Below are positions 40,470 through 49,116 of a stretch of 64,000 nucleotides of DNA, one piece after another. Location of the stretch: positions 1 to 64,000 of the forward strand of contig NZ_WNXX01000006.1 of NCBI RefSeq assembly GCF_009733795.1, written 5' to 3'. The notes below the pieces were generated by a model. It did no database searches. It saw only the letters and a list, made by a program, of their open reading frames with translations, and had not been told where the DNA came from. The DNA is from Actinotalea caeni. GTDB lineage: Bacteria > Actinomycetota > Actinomycetes > Actinomycetales > Beutenbergiaceae. Every line of letters begins with the position of its first letter. The first letter of the stretch is position 1. The translations under genes were made by a program, and so were the position numbers.

Positions 40470-41120
40470 TCAGCTCGCCACGAGCGCGTCGAGCCGCGCC
40501 TCGACGAGCGGGAGCACCTCCTGCACGGTCACCCGCCGCCCGAGCTCGGCGGTGAGCGAGGTCGCGGTGGCGTCCTCGAGTCCGCACGGCACGATCACCT
40601 GCGCCCAGGACAGGTCGCAGTCGGCGTTGAGGGCGAACCCGTGCATCGTCACGCCGTTGGCGACCCGCACCCCGATCGCGCCGACCTTGCGGTCGGGACG
40701 CACGCCGTCGCCTGGCCGCCAGACGCCCGAACGGCCCTCGACGCGGACGACGTCGAGCCCGACCTCGGCGCACACGTCGATCATCAGCTGCTCGATCCGG
40801 CGCACGTGCGCGACGACGTCGACCGGGTCGGGCAGCCGCAGGATCGGGTACCCGACCAGCTGGCCCGGCCCGTGCCAGGTGATCTTGCCGCCGCGGTCGA
40901 CCTTGATCACCTCGGACCCGTCGACCGGCCGCTCGCTCGGGCGGGTGCGGGCACCCGCGGTGAACACCGAGGCGTGCTCGCACAGCAGCACCGTGCCGGA
41001 CCGCTCGCCGGCAGCGACCGCCGCGTGCACCTGTCGCTGCCGCTCCCACGCCCAGCGGTAGTCGACCAGGTCCGGGGCGAAGCCCAGCCGCTCGACCTCC
41101 AGCACCGCGACGTCGGTCAC
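40470..41120 (-). CDS. lipB: Lipoyl(octanoyl) transferase LipB
   Basis: 216 residues; moves octanoate from ACP to lipoyl domains, the step before LipA. Family blocks are intact: [19 protein letters not shown], then [20 protein letters not shown] with the catalytic Lys at its start, and VPCGLED with the acyl-accepting Cys near residue 175. GTG at 41120 with GAGAAT 6 nt before it. lipA is the next gene on the same strand, but a divergent kinase gene lies between, so they are not one simple operon. Confidence 0.95.
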   Translation of the reverse strand: MTDVAVLEVERLGFAPDLVDYRWAWERQRQVHAAVAAGERSGTVLLCEHASVFTAGARTRPSERPVDGSEVIKVDRGGKITWHGPGQLVGYPILRLPDPVDVVAHVRRIEQLMIDVCAEVGLDVVRVEGRSGVWRPGDGVRPDRKVGAIGVRVANGVTMHGFALNADCDLSWAQVIVPCGLEDATATSLTAELGRRVTVQEVLPLVEARLDALVAS

Positions 41121-41126
41121 CCGGCC

Positions 41127-41132
41127 ATTCTC
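41127..41132 (-). promoter_or_regulatory. -10 box of a leaderless promoter (lipB)
   Basis: GAGAAT on the minus strand, 6 nt before the GTG at 41120. Confidence 0.4.
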
Positions 41133-41173
41133 ACCCGGTGCGGCGGTCACGGTCGCTGCGCGGTCTCGTCGTC

Positions 41174-43228
41174 TCAGCCGGCCAGCCGCGACCGCAGGAA
41201 CTCGTACGCCAGCGCGCTCATGTGCGCGGCCTGGTCGTTCGTGGCCGCGCCGCCGTGGCCGCCCTCGATGTTCTCGTAGTACGTCACGTCCTTGCCGGCC
41301 GCGAGCATCGCCGCCGCCATCTTGCGCGCGTGCCCGGGGTGCACCCGGTCGTCGCGCGTGGAGGTCGTGAACAGCACCGGCGGGTAGTCGCGGTCGGCGT
41401 CGAGCAGGTGGTAGGGCGAGAAGGTCCGGATGAACTCCCACTGCTCCGGGTCGTCCGGGTCGCCGTACTCGTCCATCCAGGAGGCGCCCGCCAGCAGGTG
41501 GCTGTAACGCTTCATGTCGAGCAGCGGCACCTGGATGACGACCGCGCCGAACAGCTCCGGGTAGCGGGTGAGCATGTTGCCGGTGAGCAGGCCGCCGTTG
41601 GAGCCGCCCTGCACGCCGAGGTGCTGCGGGCTGGTGACGCCGCGCGCCACCAGGTCCCGCGCGACCGCGGCCATGTCCTCGTAGGCGCGGTGCCGGTGCT
41701 GCTTGAGCGCGGCCTGGTGCCAGCGCGGCCCGTACTCGCCGCCGCCGCGGATGTTCGCCAGCGCGTACACGCCGCCCTGCTCGAGCCACGCCGAGCCGAG
41801 CGCGCCCGAGTAGCTCGGGGTCAGCGAGATCTCGAAGCCGCCGTAGCCGTAGAGCAGCGTCGGAGCCGTGCCGTCGTAGGCGAGGTCCTCACGCCGCACG
41901 AGGAAGTACGGCACCCGGGTGCCGTCGTCGGAGGTGACGAAGTGCTGCTCGGCGACCAGCCCGCTGGCGTCGAAGAACGCCGGCATCGACTTGAGCGGCT
42001 CGGGCTCGCCCATGACGCCGTCGTCACCGATCGTCGCGAGCGACAGCGTGGTCGGGGTGAGGAAGTCGGTGACGTAGAGCCAGACGTCGTTGCTCGTCAC
42101 CGGGTCGACGGAGGCCACCGCCACCGTCCCGACGGTCGGGACGCCGTCGACCGCCGAGCGGACGAAGGTGCCGTCCTCGCGCGGGGTGAGCACCTCGAGC
42201 CTGTTCGTGACGTCCTCGAGCACGTTGAGCACGAGGTGATCGCGGGTCCAGGTGGCGCCGGCGAGCGAGGTCGTCTCCGTGGGCGCGAACAGCACCTGGT
42301 AGTCGGTCGAGCCGGCGAGCACGTCGTCGAGCCGGGCGGCGAGCAGCGAGCCCGCGGGGTAGGTGACGTCACCCGGGGTCCAGTCGTCGCGCAGCTCGAC
42401 GGTCAGCCACTCGCGGTGGATGTCCTCCTCGGCGGACAGCGGCGTCGGCACCTGCACGAGCTCCTCGCCCTGCACGAGGTAGAGCTCGGCGGTGCGGAAG
42501 GTGATGCGGCGCGAGACGAAGGTGCGCTCGAAGCCGGGCGTCTGGTCGTGCCCGCCGCCGATGTACATGTCGTCGGGCTCGCCCTCGAAGAGGGTCTCGG
42601 CCTCGCTGAGCGGGGTGCCGCGGCGCCACCGCTTGACGATGCGCGGGTACCCGGACGGCGTCATCGACCCCTCGCCGAAGTCGGTGAACACGATCGTGGT
42701 GTCCAGCGACTCCCAGACCAGCCCGCCCTTCGCCTCCGGGCGGTAGAAGCCGCCGTCGACGAACGTCTTGGTGTGCAGGTCGAACTCGCGCGTGACGTCG
42801 GCGTCGGAGCCGCCGCGCGAGAGGTCGATGAGGACGTAGCGGTAGGCGTCGGGCGAGCCGGGGGTGCCCCGCCACGCGCTCGCGCCGTGCCACACCCAGT
42901 TCTCGCCCTCGGCCTCGTTGAGGGCGTCGAGGTCGAGGACCGTCTCCCAGTCGGGGTCGTCGGTGCGGTAGCTGTCGAGCGTGGTGCGGCGCCAGATGCC
43001 GCGCTCGTGCTCGGCGTCCTTCCAGAAGTTGTAGAGGTGGTCGCCGCGGCGGGTGACGTCCGGGATCTTCTCGTCGGAGTCGAGGATCGCGCGGATCCGC
43101 TGCTTCGTCGCAGCGAACGACGGCGTCGCGGCGAGCTCCGCCGCCTTCTCGCCGTTGCGCTCGCGCACCCAGGCCAGCGCCTCGGTGCCCTCGACGTCTT
43201 CCAACCAGGCGTAGGGGTCGTCGGTCAC
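41174..43228 (-). CDS. Prolyl oligopeptidase family serine peptidase (S9A)
   Basis: 684 residues. N-terminal [20 protein letters not shown] leads into a seven-bladed propeller, followed by an alpha/beta-hydrolase domain. Nucleophile Ser in [16 protein letters not shown] (about 543), Asp in [19 protein letters not shown] and His late in [11 protein letters not shown]. Cleaves short proline-containing peptides. No signal peptide, so cytoplasmic. GTG start, TAGGGT 6 nt upstream (leaderless). Repeat element D stands between it and the YesL-like gene. Confidence 0.94.
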   Translation of the reverse strand: MTDDPYAWLEDVEGTEALAWVRERNGEKAAELAATPSFAATKQRIRAILDSDEKIPDVTRRGDHLYNFWKDAEHERGIWRRTTLDSYRTDDPDWETVLDLDALNEAEGENWVWHGASAWRGTPGSPDAYRYVLIDLSRGGSDADVTREFDLHTKTFVDGGFYRPEAKGGLVWESLDTTIVFTDFGEGSMTPSGYPRIVKRWRRGTPLSEAETLFEGEPDDMYIGGGHDQTPGFERTFVSRRITFRTAELYLVQGEELVQVPTPLSAEEDIHREWLTVELRDDWTPGDVTYPAGSLLAARLDDVLAGSTDYQVLFAPTETTSLAGATWTRDHLVLNVLEDVTNRLEVLTPREDGTFVRSAVDGVPTVGTVAVASVDPVTSNDVWLYVTDFLTPTTLSLATIGDDGVMGEPEPLKSMPAFFDASGLVAEQHFVTSDDGTRVPYFLVRREDLAYDGTAPTLLYGYGGFEISLTPSYSGALGSAWLEQGGVYALANIRGGGEYGPRWHQAALKQHRHRAYEDMAAVARDLVARGVTSPQHLGVQGGSNGGLLTGNMLTRYPELFGAVVIQVPLLDMKRYSHLLAGASWMDEYGDPDDPEQWEFIRTFSPYHLLDADRDYPPVLFTTSTRDDRVHPGHARKMAAAMLAAGKDVTYYENIEGGHGGAATNDQAAHMSALAYEFLRSRLAG

Positions 43229-43234
43229 GCCGCC

Positions 43235-43240
43235 ACCCTA
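43235..43240 (-). promoter_or_regulatory. -10 box of a leaderless promoter (prolyl oligopeptidase)
   Basis: TAGGGT on the minus strand, 6 nt before the GTG at 43228 and 13 nt from the outer arm of repeat element D. Confidence 0.6.
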
Positions 43241-43253
43241 CGTGCCCGCCCCA

Positions 43254-43407
43254 CCCCACTTTCACCGCACTGTGCAACACCCCCTTTCGCCGCTGTTCTT
43301 GCCGACGCCGTGTCGCGGGCTGAGCGTCGCCCGCGGTTGCCGTGGTGCCGGCCCGGGAAGAACGGCGGTGAGAACGGGCTGTGTTGCACAGTGCGGTGAA
43401 AGTGGGG
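43254..43407. repeat. 3'-end repeat element D: palindromic arrangement of the array-C module
   Basis: The outer arms 43254-43280 and 43381-43407 are perfect 27-nt inverted copies containing TTTCACCGCACTGTGCAAC. An inner, imperfect pair (43285-43303 with TTTCGCCGCTGTTCTTGCC; 43355-43375 inverted) nests within, leaving a loop of about 50 nt. It lies 13 nt beyond the stop of the YesL-like gene, i.e. at the end of the sugar operon. The module is the same as in array C, 5.6 kb away. Confidence 0.88.
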
Positions 43408-43420
43408 AGGGGCGGTCGGG

Positions 43421-44035
43421 TCAGGCGGGGTGCGGGCCGACCTGGATGGCCGGGCGGGAGGCGCCGGGCTGGAGGCGCCACACCTGGTCGACCACCCACG
43501 CGGGGGCGGCGATGCCGCAGGCCACGGTCAGCGGGGCGAGCACGTAGGTGGGGGCGGCCAGCAGCACCGCGGGCACGGTGAGCAGGGCGCGCAGCGGGTG
43601 GGTCAGGCCGAGGTCGATCGCGGCGTCGAGCACCTCGCCACGGGGCGCGTCGAGCGGCAGCGTCGCGGCCGCCCGCACGTAGCAGGCGGTCATCGCCGCG
43701 GCCGCCCAGTGCACCGGCACCAGCAGCCCGACGAGGAACACCCGCGCCGCCCCCTCGGTCCCCTGTACCAGCAGCGCGACCGTCGCGGCCACCGCCGCCA
43801 GGTGTGCGAGCGCGCCGAGCGAGACCGGCAGGTCGCGCCACCACGTGCGGCGCAGCTGGCGCAGCACCACGGACCCTGCCTCGTCGGCGTGGTCGTCCAG
43901 CCGCGCCATCACGCGCTGGGCGCCCGCCGTCGCCGGCACGAGGCCGAGCACGACGACGGCGAGCAGCCCCGCCCAGGTGGTCGCCACGAACGCCGCGGGC
44001 ACCCGCAGCCACCGCATCAGCCGCATCTCGCGCAT
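43421..44035 (-). CDS. YesL-like (DUF624) membrane protein
   Basis: 204 residues with about five membrane segments (VPAAFVATTWAGLLAVVVLG, LPVSLGALAHLAAVAATVAL and others) and a cytoplasmic QRVMARLDDHADEAGSVVLR loop. The YesL family (DUF624) recurs beside sugar ABC-importer genes of plant-polysaccharide users, including the rhamnogalacturonan cluster of Bacillus; its function is unknown. Last gene of the operon, starting 10 nt after the permease. A GTG 3 nt earlier is an alternative start. Confidence 0.75.
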   Translation of the reverse strand: MREMRLMRWLRVPAAFVATTWAGLLAVVVLGLVPATAGAQRVMARLDDHADEAGSVVLRQLRRTWWRDLPVSLGALAHLAAVAATVALLVQGTEGAARVFLVGLLVPVHWAAAAMTACYVRAAATLPLDAPRGEVLDAAIDLGLTHPLRALLTVPAVLLAAPTYVLAPLTVACGIAAPAWVVDQVWRLQPGASRPAIQVGPHPA

Positions 44036-44045
44036 CACCGCACCG

Positions 44046-44990
44046 CTACTTGATGCCCGTCGCGACCATGCCGTTGACGAACTGCCGCTGGAAGATCGCG
44101 AACAGCACGATCATCGGCACCGCCGCCATCGCGGTCCCCGCCATCAGCAGGTTGAAGTCCGTCCCCGCCTCCTGCCGGAACACCGACAGCCCCAGCTGGA
44201 TCACCCGCATCTCCGAGCGGGACGTCACCAGCAGCGGCCACAGGAAGTTGTTCCACCCGGACTCGAAGGCGAGCAGCGCCACCGTCAGCATGCCCGGCTT
44301 GATCAGCGGGCTGATGATGCGCGAGTAGATGCGGATCTCGCCCGCGCCGTCGAGCCGCGACGCCTCCATCAGCTCGGTCGGGGTGCCGAGGTAGAACTGC
44401 CGGAACAGGAAGATGTAGAACGGCGACACCAGCCCCGGCACCAGCAGCGCCGGCCAGGAGTCGATCCACCCGATGCCGTCCTGCCCGAACAGGTTGTTGC
44501 CGCCCGCGAGCGGCACGTGCCGGACCATGAGGAACTCCGGGATGACGATCGCGTAGAACGGGATCATCATCGAGGCCAGCACGAACGCGAACACCACGGT
44601 CGAGCCGCGGAACCGGATCTTCGCCAGCGCGTAGCCGGCCATCGACGCCAGCACGAGGTTCGACAGCGTGTGCGTGAGCGCGATCACGAAGCTGTTCCGC
44701 GCGTAGGTGAGGAACGGCGCCGTCGCCAGCGCGGTCGAGAAGTTCTCCCAGTGCCACTCGCGCGGCAGCAGCGGCATGTCGACCGCGAACAGCTCCTGCG
44801 GCGTGCGCACCGCCGTGAGCAGCATCCACAGGAACGGTGCGGCCATCACGACCGCCACCACGGTCAGCAGCACGAACAGCAGCAGCCGGCGGGTGCGGCG
44901 CCGCTGCGACGCGGTGCGTCGCGGCGTCCGCGCGACCTCGTCGACCGCGACGGCTGCCCGCTCCTCGGCCTGCTCGAGCACGTCAGTCAT
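44046..44990 (-). CDS. Carbohydrate ABC transporter permease, MalG/AraQ-like
   Basis: 314 residues, six membrane segments after a 45-residue cytoplasmic head (RTPRRTASQRRRTRRLLLFV). EAA loop EASRLDGAGEIRIYSRIISP followed by LIKPGM, as in CUT1-family importers of oligosaccharides. Typical C-terminal ending VNGMVATGIK. It overlaps the sister permease by 8 nt. No ATPase is in the operon; CUT1 importers of actinobacteria commonly share a multipurpose MsiK-type ATPase encoded elsewhere. Confidence 0.93.
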   Translation of the reverse strand: MTDVLEQAEERAAVAVDEVARTPRRTASQRRRTRRLLLFVLLTVVAVVMAAPFLWMLLTAVRTPQELFAVDMPLLPREWHWENFSTALATAPFLTYARNSFVIALTHTLSNLVLASMAGYALAKIRFRGSTVVFAFVLASMMIPFYAIVIPEFLMVRHVPLAGGNNLFGQDGIGWIDSWPALLVPGLVSPFYIFLFRQFYLGTPTELMEASRLDGAGEIRIYSRIISPLIKPGMLTVALLAFESGWNNFLWPLLVTSRSEMRVIQLGLSVFRQEAGTDFNLLMAGTAMAAVPMIVLFAIFQRQFVNGMVATGIK

Positions 44991-45909
44991 CGCGGCCTCC
45001 CGTCAGCCTGCGGGCGAGCACGGTCAGCACCACCAGCACCACGAGCAGGACCACGGACTGTGCCGAGGCCAGGCCCATGCGGAACTGCTGGAACGCCGTC
45101 TCATAGATCTCGTAGGTGACGACCGTCGTCGAGTTGGCGGGCCCGCCCGAGGTCAGCACGTAGATGAGGTCGAACGTCTGGAAGTTGCCGATGATCGAGG
45201 TGACGAGGATGAAGAACGTCGTCGGCGCGAGGATCGGGACGGTGATGTGCCGGAACCGCTGCACGGCCGACGCGCCGTCGATCTCGGCCGCCTCGTAGAG
45301 CTGCTGGTCGATCGTCTGCAGCGAGGCGAGGTAGATCATCGTCTTGAGCCCCAGGCCCTGCCAGATCGTCACGAGGATGACGGCGGGCAGCGCCTGCGAG
45401 GGCGAGTTGAGGAACGGCTGGTTCGGGATCCCGAGGAAGCCGCCCACGTAGTTGAGCAACCCGTTCTGGCCGGGGGAGTAGATCCAGAGCCAGATCATCG
45501 CGATCGCCACGGTCGCGGTGACGTGCGGCAGGAACACCGCGGTGCGGAACGCCCCGGTGCCGCGCACGCCCTGGTTGAGCAGCACCGCCAGCACCAGCGC
45601 CAGCAGCATCGACACCGGGATGCCGACCGCCGCGATGATGAGGTTGTGCCACATCGCCCGCCAGAACAGCGGGTCGTTCGCGATCGCGGTGTAGTTGCTG
45701 ATCCCCGCCCAGGACGGCGGGTTGAGCATGTCGTAGTGGGTCAGGCTCAGCAGCATCGCCACGAGGATCGGGAACCCGGTCCAGAGCGCGATGTGGAGCG
45801 TGGCAGGCAGTGCGAAGACCCAGCCCCACACCGCCTGCCGGCGCGCCAGCGTCTGGCGCCGCGGTGCCCGCCGACCCGTGGCGGCCGGAGCCGCGGTGGT
45901 CGTCGTCAT
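44983..45909 (-). CDS. Carbohydrate ABC transporter permease, MalF/UgpA-like
   Basis: 308 residues, six membrane segments, N-terminal RRQTLARRQAVWGWVFALPA. EAA loop EAAEIDGASAVQRFRHITVP, then ILAPTTFFILVTSIIGNFQT, the usual CUT1 pattern. Partner of the following permease (8-nt overlap) and of the binding protein encoded just upstream (13 nt). Confidence 0.93.
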   Translation of the reverse strand: MTTTTAAPAATGRRAPRRQTLARRQAVWGWVFALPATLHIALWTGFPILVAMLLSLTHYDMLNPPSWAGISNYTAIANDPLFWRAMWHNLIIAAVGIPVSMLLALVLAVLLNQGVRGTGAFRTAVFLPHVTATVAIAMIWLWIYSPGQNGLLNYVGGFLGIPNQPFLNSPSQALPAVILVTIWQGLGLKTMIYLASLQTIDQQLYEAAEIDGASAVQRFRHITVPILAPTTFFILVTSIIGNFQTFDLIYVLTSGGPANSTTVVTYEIYETAFQQFRMGLASAQSVVLLVVLVVLTVLARRLTGGRDD

Positions 45910-45922
45910 CGTCGGCGGCCTC

Positions 45923-47188
45923 TCAGACCCTCGTGAGGGCGTCGTTGGCGAGCGACGCCAGCGCGTCGATCGCCTCCGCCGCCGTCTTCTGCCCGACCAC
46001 GGCGGCCTCGATCTCGCCCTCGACGGCGCCGCGCACCTCCATCCAGGCGGGGCTGCCGCCCTCGTACGCGGTCGCGTACTCGAAGTTGTCGATGATGTAG
46101 GTCGCCATGAGGTTGTCGGTGACGATCGGGTCGTCCAGGTCGTCGCGCGAGGGCACCTTGCCGACCATCTCGACGGCGGGGAGCATGTTCTCCGGCTCCA
46201 GCAGGAACGACACCAGCTCCTGCACGAGCTCGGGGTCCTTGCTGCGCGAGGACACCGCCAGCAGGGTGCCGCCCTGGAACATCACCGGGTCGCCGCCGTC
46301 GGCCGACGGCAGCAGCATCATCCCCATGCTCTCGGGGGTGACGAGCTCCGGCGTCTGCTCGGTCAGGCTCGGCCACGCGGAGGAGTTCTGCAGGTCGATC
46401 GCCGCGACCTTCTGCTGCCACGGCCGCGGCTGCCCCTCGGCGCCCTGGACGCTGAAGTCGATCGTGCCGTCGTCGACGAGGTCGAGCAGGTACTGCAGGG
46501 CGTCGACGCCGGAGCCGTCGGTGAAGGCGACCGACATGCCGTCCTCGCTGAACATCGAGCCGCCGAAGGCGCCGAGGAGGTGCGCCCACACCTGGCGCAG
46601 GTTCTGCGTGAACAGGTCGATGGCGACGCCGCCGTCGGGCTTGACCTCCTTGAGCATCTCGCGGAAGTCCTCGAGGTTCGTCGGGAGCGCGTCCTCGCTG
46701 ATGCCGGCCTTGTCGAACATCTCGCGGTGGTACATGAGGATGCGGCCGTCGACGAAGTACGGCATCGCGTAGGTGGTGCCCTCGTAACCGGCGACCGTGA
46801 ACAGGTTCTCGTTGATCGCCTTGCCGTCGGCGAGGGAGTCGGGCAGCTCGGCGAGGACGCCCTTGTGCGCGAACGGCTCCACCCAGCCCGCGCCGAGCAT
46901 GATGAGGTCGGCGACGACGCCGCCGGCCACGGCGGCCGAGAGCTTCTCGTTGAGGCGGTTCCAGTCGGTGTAGTCGACGGCGAAGCTCGTGTCGGGGAAG
47001 CCGGAGAGGATGGTCCCCTCGAACGTCTCCTTGCCCTCGGTGCCGGCGAACTCCGGCGTCAGGATGCTCACGCGTCCGGTGCCGCCGCCTCCGCCGCCGG
47101 TGCCGCCGCCAGACCCGCAGGCTCCGAGCAGCAGGCCGCCGACGCCGAGACCGGCCGCGGTCAGGAAGTTCCGACGGTTCAGCTCCAT
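45923..47188 (-). CDS. Extracellular sugar-binding lipoprotein
   Basis: 421 residues. The signal has a twin-arginine-like NRRNFL and a lipobox LLLGAC (Cys24), so it is likely Tat-exported and lipid-anchored outside the membrane. A Gly/Ser linker (GSGGGTGGGGGGTG) follows. The mature part is a type-1 extracellular solute-binding protein: GFPDTSFAVDYTDWNRLNEK, YAMPYFVDGRILMYHREMFD, FVSFLLEPENMLPA-like C-terminal helices. Captures a sugar or oligosaccharide for the two permeases. GGAGG lies 7 nt before the ATG. Confidence 0.93.
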   Translation of the reverse strand: MELNRRNFLTAAGLGVGGLLLGACGSGGGTGGGGGGTGRVSILTPEFAGTEGKETFEGTILSGFPDTSFAVDYTDWNRLNEKLSAAVAGGVVADLIMLGAGWVEPFAHKGVLAELPDSLADGKAINENLFTVAGYEGTTYAMPYFVDGRILMYHREMFDKAGISEDALPTNLEDFREMLKEVKPDGGVAIDLFTQNLRQVWAHLLGAFGGSMFSEDGMSVAFTDGSGVDALQYLLDLVDDGTIDFSVQGAEGQPRPWQQKVAAIDLQNSSAWPSLTEQTPELVTPESMGMMLLPSADGGDPVMFQGGTLLAVSSRSKDPELVQELVSFLLEPENMLPAVEMVGKVPSRDDLDDPIVTDNLMATYIIDNFEYATAYEGGSPAWMEVRGAVEGEIEAAVVGQKTAAEAIDALASLANDALTRV

Positions 47189-47239
47189 TGCTTGTCCTCC
47201 TTGTCGCCGCCGTGGCGGCCCTGGGTGCCGTGACGCTCG

Positions 47240-48109
47240 TCAGCGGCGGGTGGTGGGTGCTTCGTGCGGTGGTGGGGCGGCCGCGACCGCGGTGACGGCC
47301 GCGGAGACGGCGTCGGCCAGCGGGGCGGCGTCGCGACGCCAGTGCCGCTCCCACTCGAGCGAGAGCGGGCCGCGGTAGCCGCGCCCGGCGAGCAGCGCGA
47401 GCGCGGGGTCGAGCGGCAGCGCGCCGGCGCCCTGCAGGACGGGGGTGGTGTCCTGCCTGCTGGGGACGTCCTTGATCTGCACGTACCCGCGGTCGTCGAG
47501 CAGGTAGGGCAGCAGGTGGTCGGCGCTCTCCTCGAGCGCCTCACCGACCCGCCAGGGGTGCAGCAGGTCCCAGATCGCGCCGACGCTCGGGTGGTCGGCG
47601 ACGCGGTCGAGCACGCGGGCGACGTCGCGCCCGCGGGGGTGGGAGTCGTGGGTCTCGACGAGGACGCCGACGCCGAGGTCGGCGGCCTGCGCGGCGGTGG
47701 CGGCGAGCACCTCGGCGGCGCGGGTGTCGGCCGCCTCGACGTCGGCGACCGGGGGCAGCTCGTCGGGGGCCACCGGCGCCGCGGGGGCGCCGGGGAAGAC
47801 CCGCACGTAACGGCCGCCGAGGTCGGCGGTGAGCTCCAGGTGGCGGCGCAGCGACGCCGTCGTGCCGGGGTCGGGGGAGGCGACCTTGACCCGGCTGGCG
47901 ACCGTGAGCACGCCGACGCCGGCGTCGGCGAAGGTCGCGCGCACCTCGGCCCGCTCGCGCGCGGTCAGGCCGACGTGGACGGGCGCGTCGTCGGCGGTAC
48001 GGAGCTCGACGGCGTCGATCCCGTGCCGTGCGAGCAGCGCCGCGACGTCGGCGAGCGACTCCTCGACGGCGCCGAGCGTGGAGACGGCGAGCCGCCAGCG
48101 GGCGCTCAT
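47240..48109 (-). CDS. Sugar phosphate isomerase/epimerase-like TIM barrel
   Basis: 289 residues of the xylose-isomerase-like barrel (IolE/IolI group): LAVSTLGAVEESLADVAALL, GIDAVELRTADDAPVH, GVLVETHDSHPRGRDVARVL (metal-binding Glu), VGAIWDLLHPWRVGEALEES (Asp/His) and YRGPLSLEWERHWR (second Glu) preserve the metal ligands. Likely isomerises or dehydrates the imported sugar acid or inositol-like compound; exact reaction unknown. ATGA overlap with the dehydrogenase gene upstream. Confidence 0.88.
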   Translation of the reverse strand: MSARWRLAVSTLGAVEESLADVAALLARHGIDAVELRTADDAPVHVGLTARERAEVRATFADAGVGVLTVASRVKVASPDPGTTASLRRHLELTADLGGRYVRVFPGAPAAPVAPDELPPVADVEAADTRAAEVLAATAAQAADLGVGVLVETHDSHPRGRDVARVLDRVADHPSVGAIWDLLHPWRVGEALEESADHLLPYLLDDRGYVQIKDVPSRQDTTPVLQGAGALPLDPALALLAGRGYRGPLSLEWERHWRRDAAPLADAVSAAVTAVAAAPPPHEAPTTRR

Positions 48110-49116
48110 GCGATCACCGCCAGCTGCTCGCGACGCACCTGGCTGACCAGCGGCTCGCCGCGCACCAGCCGCTCCAGCTCGTCGAGCGTGTGCGCGCTCA
48201 TGCGCCGGGTCTCGGGCCCCTGCGACCCTGCGATGTGCGGCGTCAGCATGACGTTGGGGAGCCGGTAGAGCGGGGAGGTGCGCGGCAGCGGCTCGGGGTC
48301 GGTGACGTCGAGCATCGCGTTGAGGCGACCGCTCACGCACTCGCGGGTGAGCGCCTCGGTGTCGATGATCGCGCCGCGTGCGGTGTTGATCAGCGTCGTG
48401 TGGTCGCGCATCAGGCCGAGCTCGCGTGCGCCGATCATGCCGCGCGTGCTCGGCAGGTCGGGCGCGTGGACCGTGACGACGTCGCTGCGGCGGAGCAGGT
48501 CGTCGAGGGAGGTCGGCTCGGCGCCGGCCGCGCGGATCGCGTCGGCGTCGACGACCGGGTCGTGCACGAGCACACGCCAGCCGAGCGGCTGCAGCAGCCC
48601 CACGGTGAGGCGGCCGATGCGCGAGAACCCGACGACGCCGACCGTGACGTCGTGGTTGCTGGCGACCCCGAAGCGGTCGCGGTGGCGGAACCAGTCCGGC
48701 GCGCCCTCGCCCGCCGCGGCGGCGAGGTAGGGGGCGCGCTTGCCCGCCAGGATGATCGCCCCGAGCGTGAACTCGGCGACCGGGACGGCGTTGGCTCCCG
48801 CGCTGGTCGTGACGACGACGCCGCGCTCCCACAGCGCGTCGGTGCACAGCTGGCGCACGGTGCCGGCCGCGTGCAGCACGGCGCGCAGCCGGGGTGCTGC
48901 CGCGAGCACGTCGGCGTCGATCGGCGGGCACCCCCACGAGGTGATCAGCACCTCGACGTCGGCCAGCAGCGCGTGGGCCTGCGGGGTGTCGAGACGCTCG
49001 ACGTGAAGGGTCGCCGGCAGGTCGGCCAGCGCGTGCAGCCGGGCGAGCTCGGCGGGGCCGAACTGCGTGGTGAAGGCGTAGTCGCTCATGGCGAGCAGCG
49101 CGCGGGGCCGCCTCAT
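48106..49116 (-). CDS. D-isomer-specific 2-hydroxyacid dehydrogenase (SerA/GhrB-like)
   Basis: 336 residues. NAD-binding segment VGVVGFSRIGRLTVGLL (GxxxxG form), catalytic Arg in INTARGAIID, Glu in DVTDPEPLP and His in LTPHIAGSQG. Probably oxidises or reduces a 2-hydroxy/2-keto acid made from the imported sugar; it is placed between the isomerase and DUF2264 genes with 4-nt overlaps at both ends. Not the serine-biosynthesis enzyme, which would carry an ACT domain. Confidence 0.9.
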   Translation of the reverse strand: MRRPRALLAMSDYAFTTQFGPAELARLHALADLPATLHVERLDTPQAHALLADVEVLITSWGCPPIDADVLAAAPRLRAVLHAAGTVRQLCTDALWERGVVVTTSAGANAVPVAEFTLGAIILAGKRAPYLAAAAGEGAPDWFRHRDRFGVASNHDVTVGVVGFSRIGRLTVGLLQPLGWRVLVHDPVVDADAIRAAGAEPTSLDDLLRRSDVVTVHAPDLPSTRGMIGARELGLMRDHTTLINTARGAIIDTEALTRECVSGRLNAMLDVTDPEPLPRTSPLYRLPNVMLTPHIAGSQGPETRRMSAHTLDELERLVRGEPLVSQVRREQLAVIA

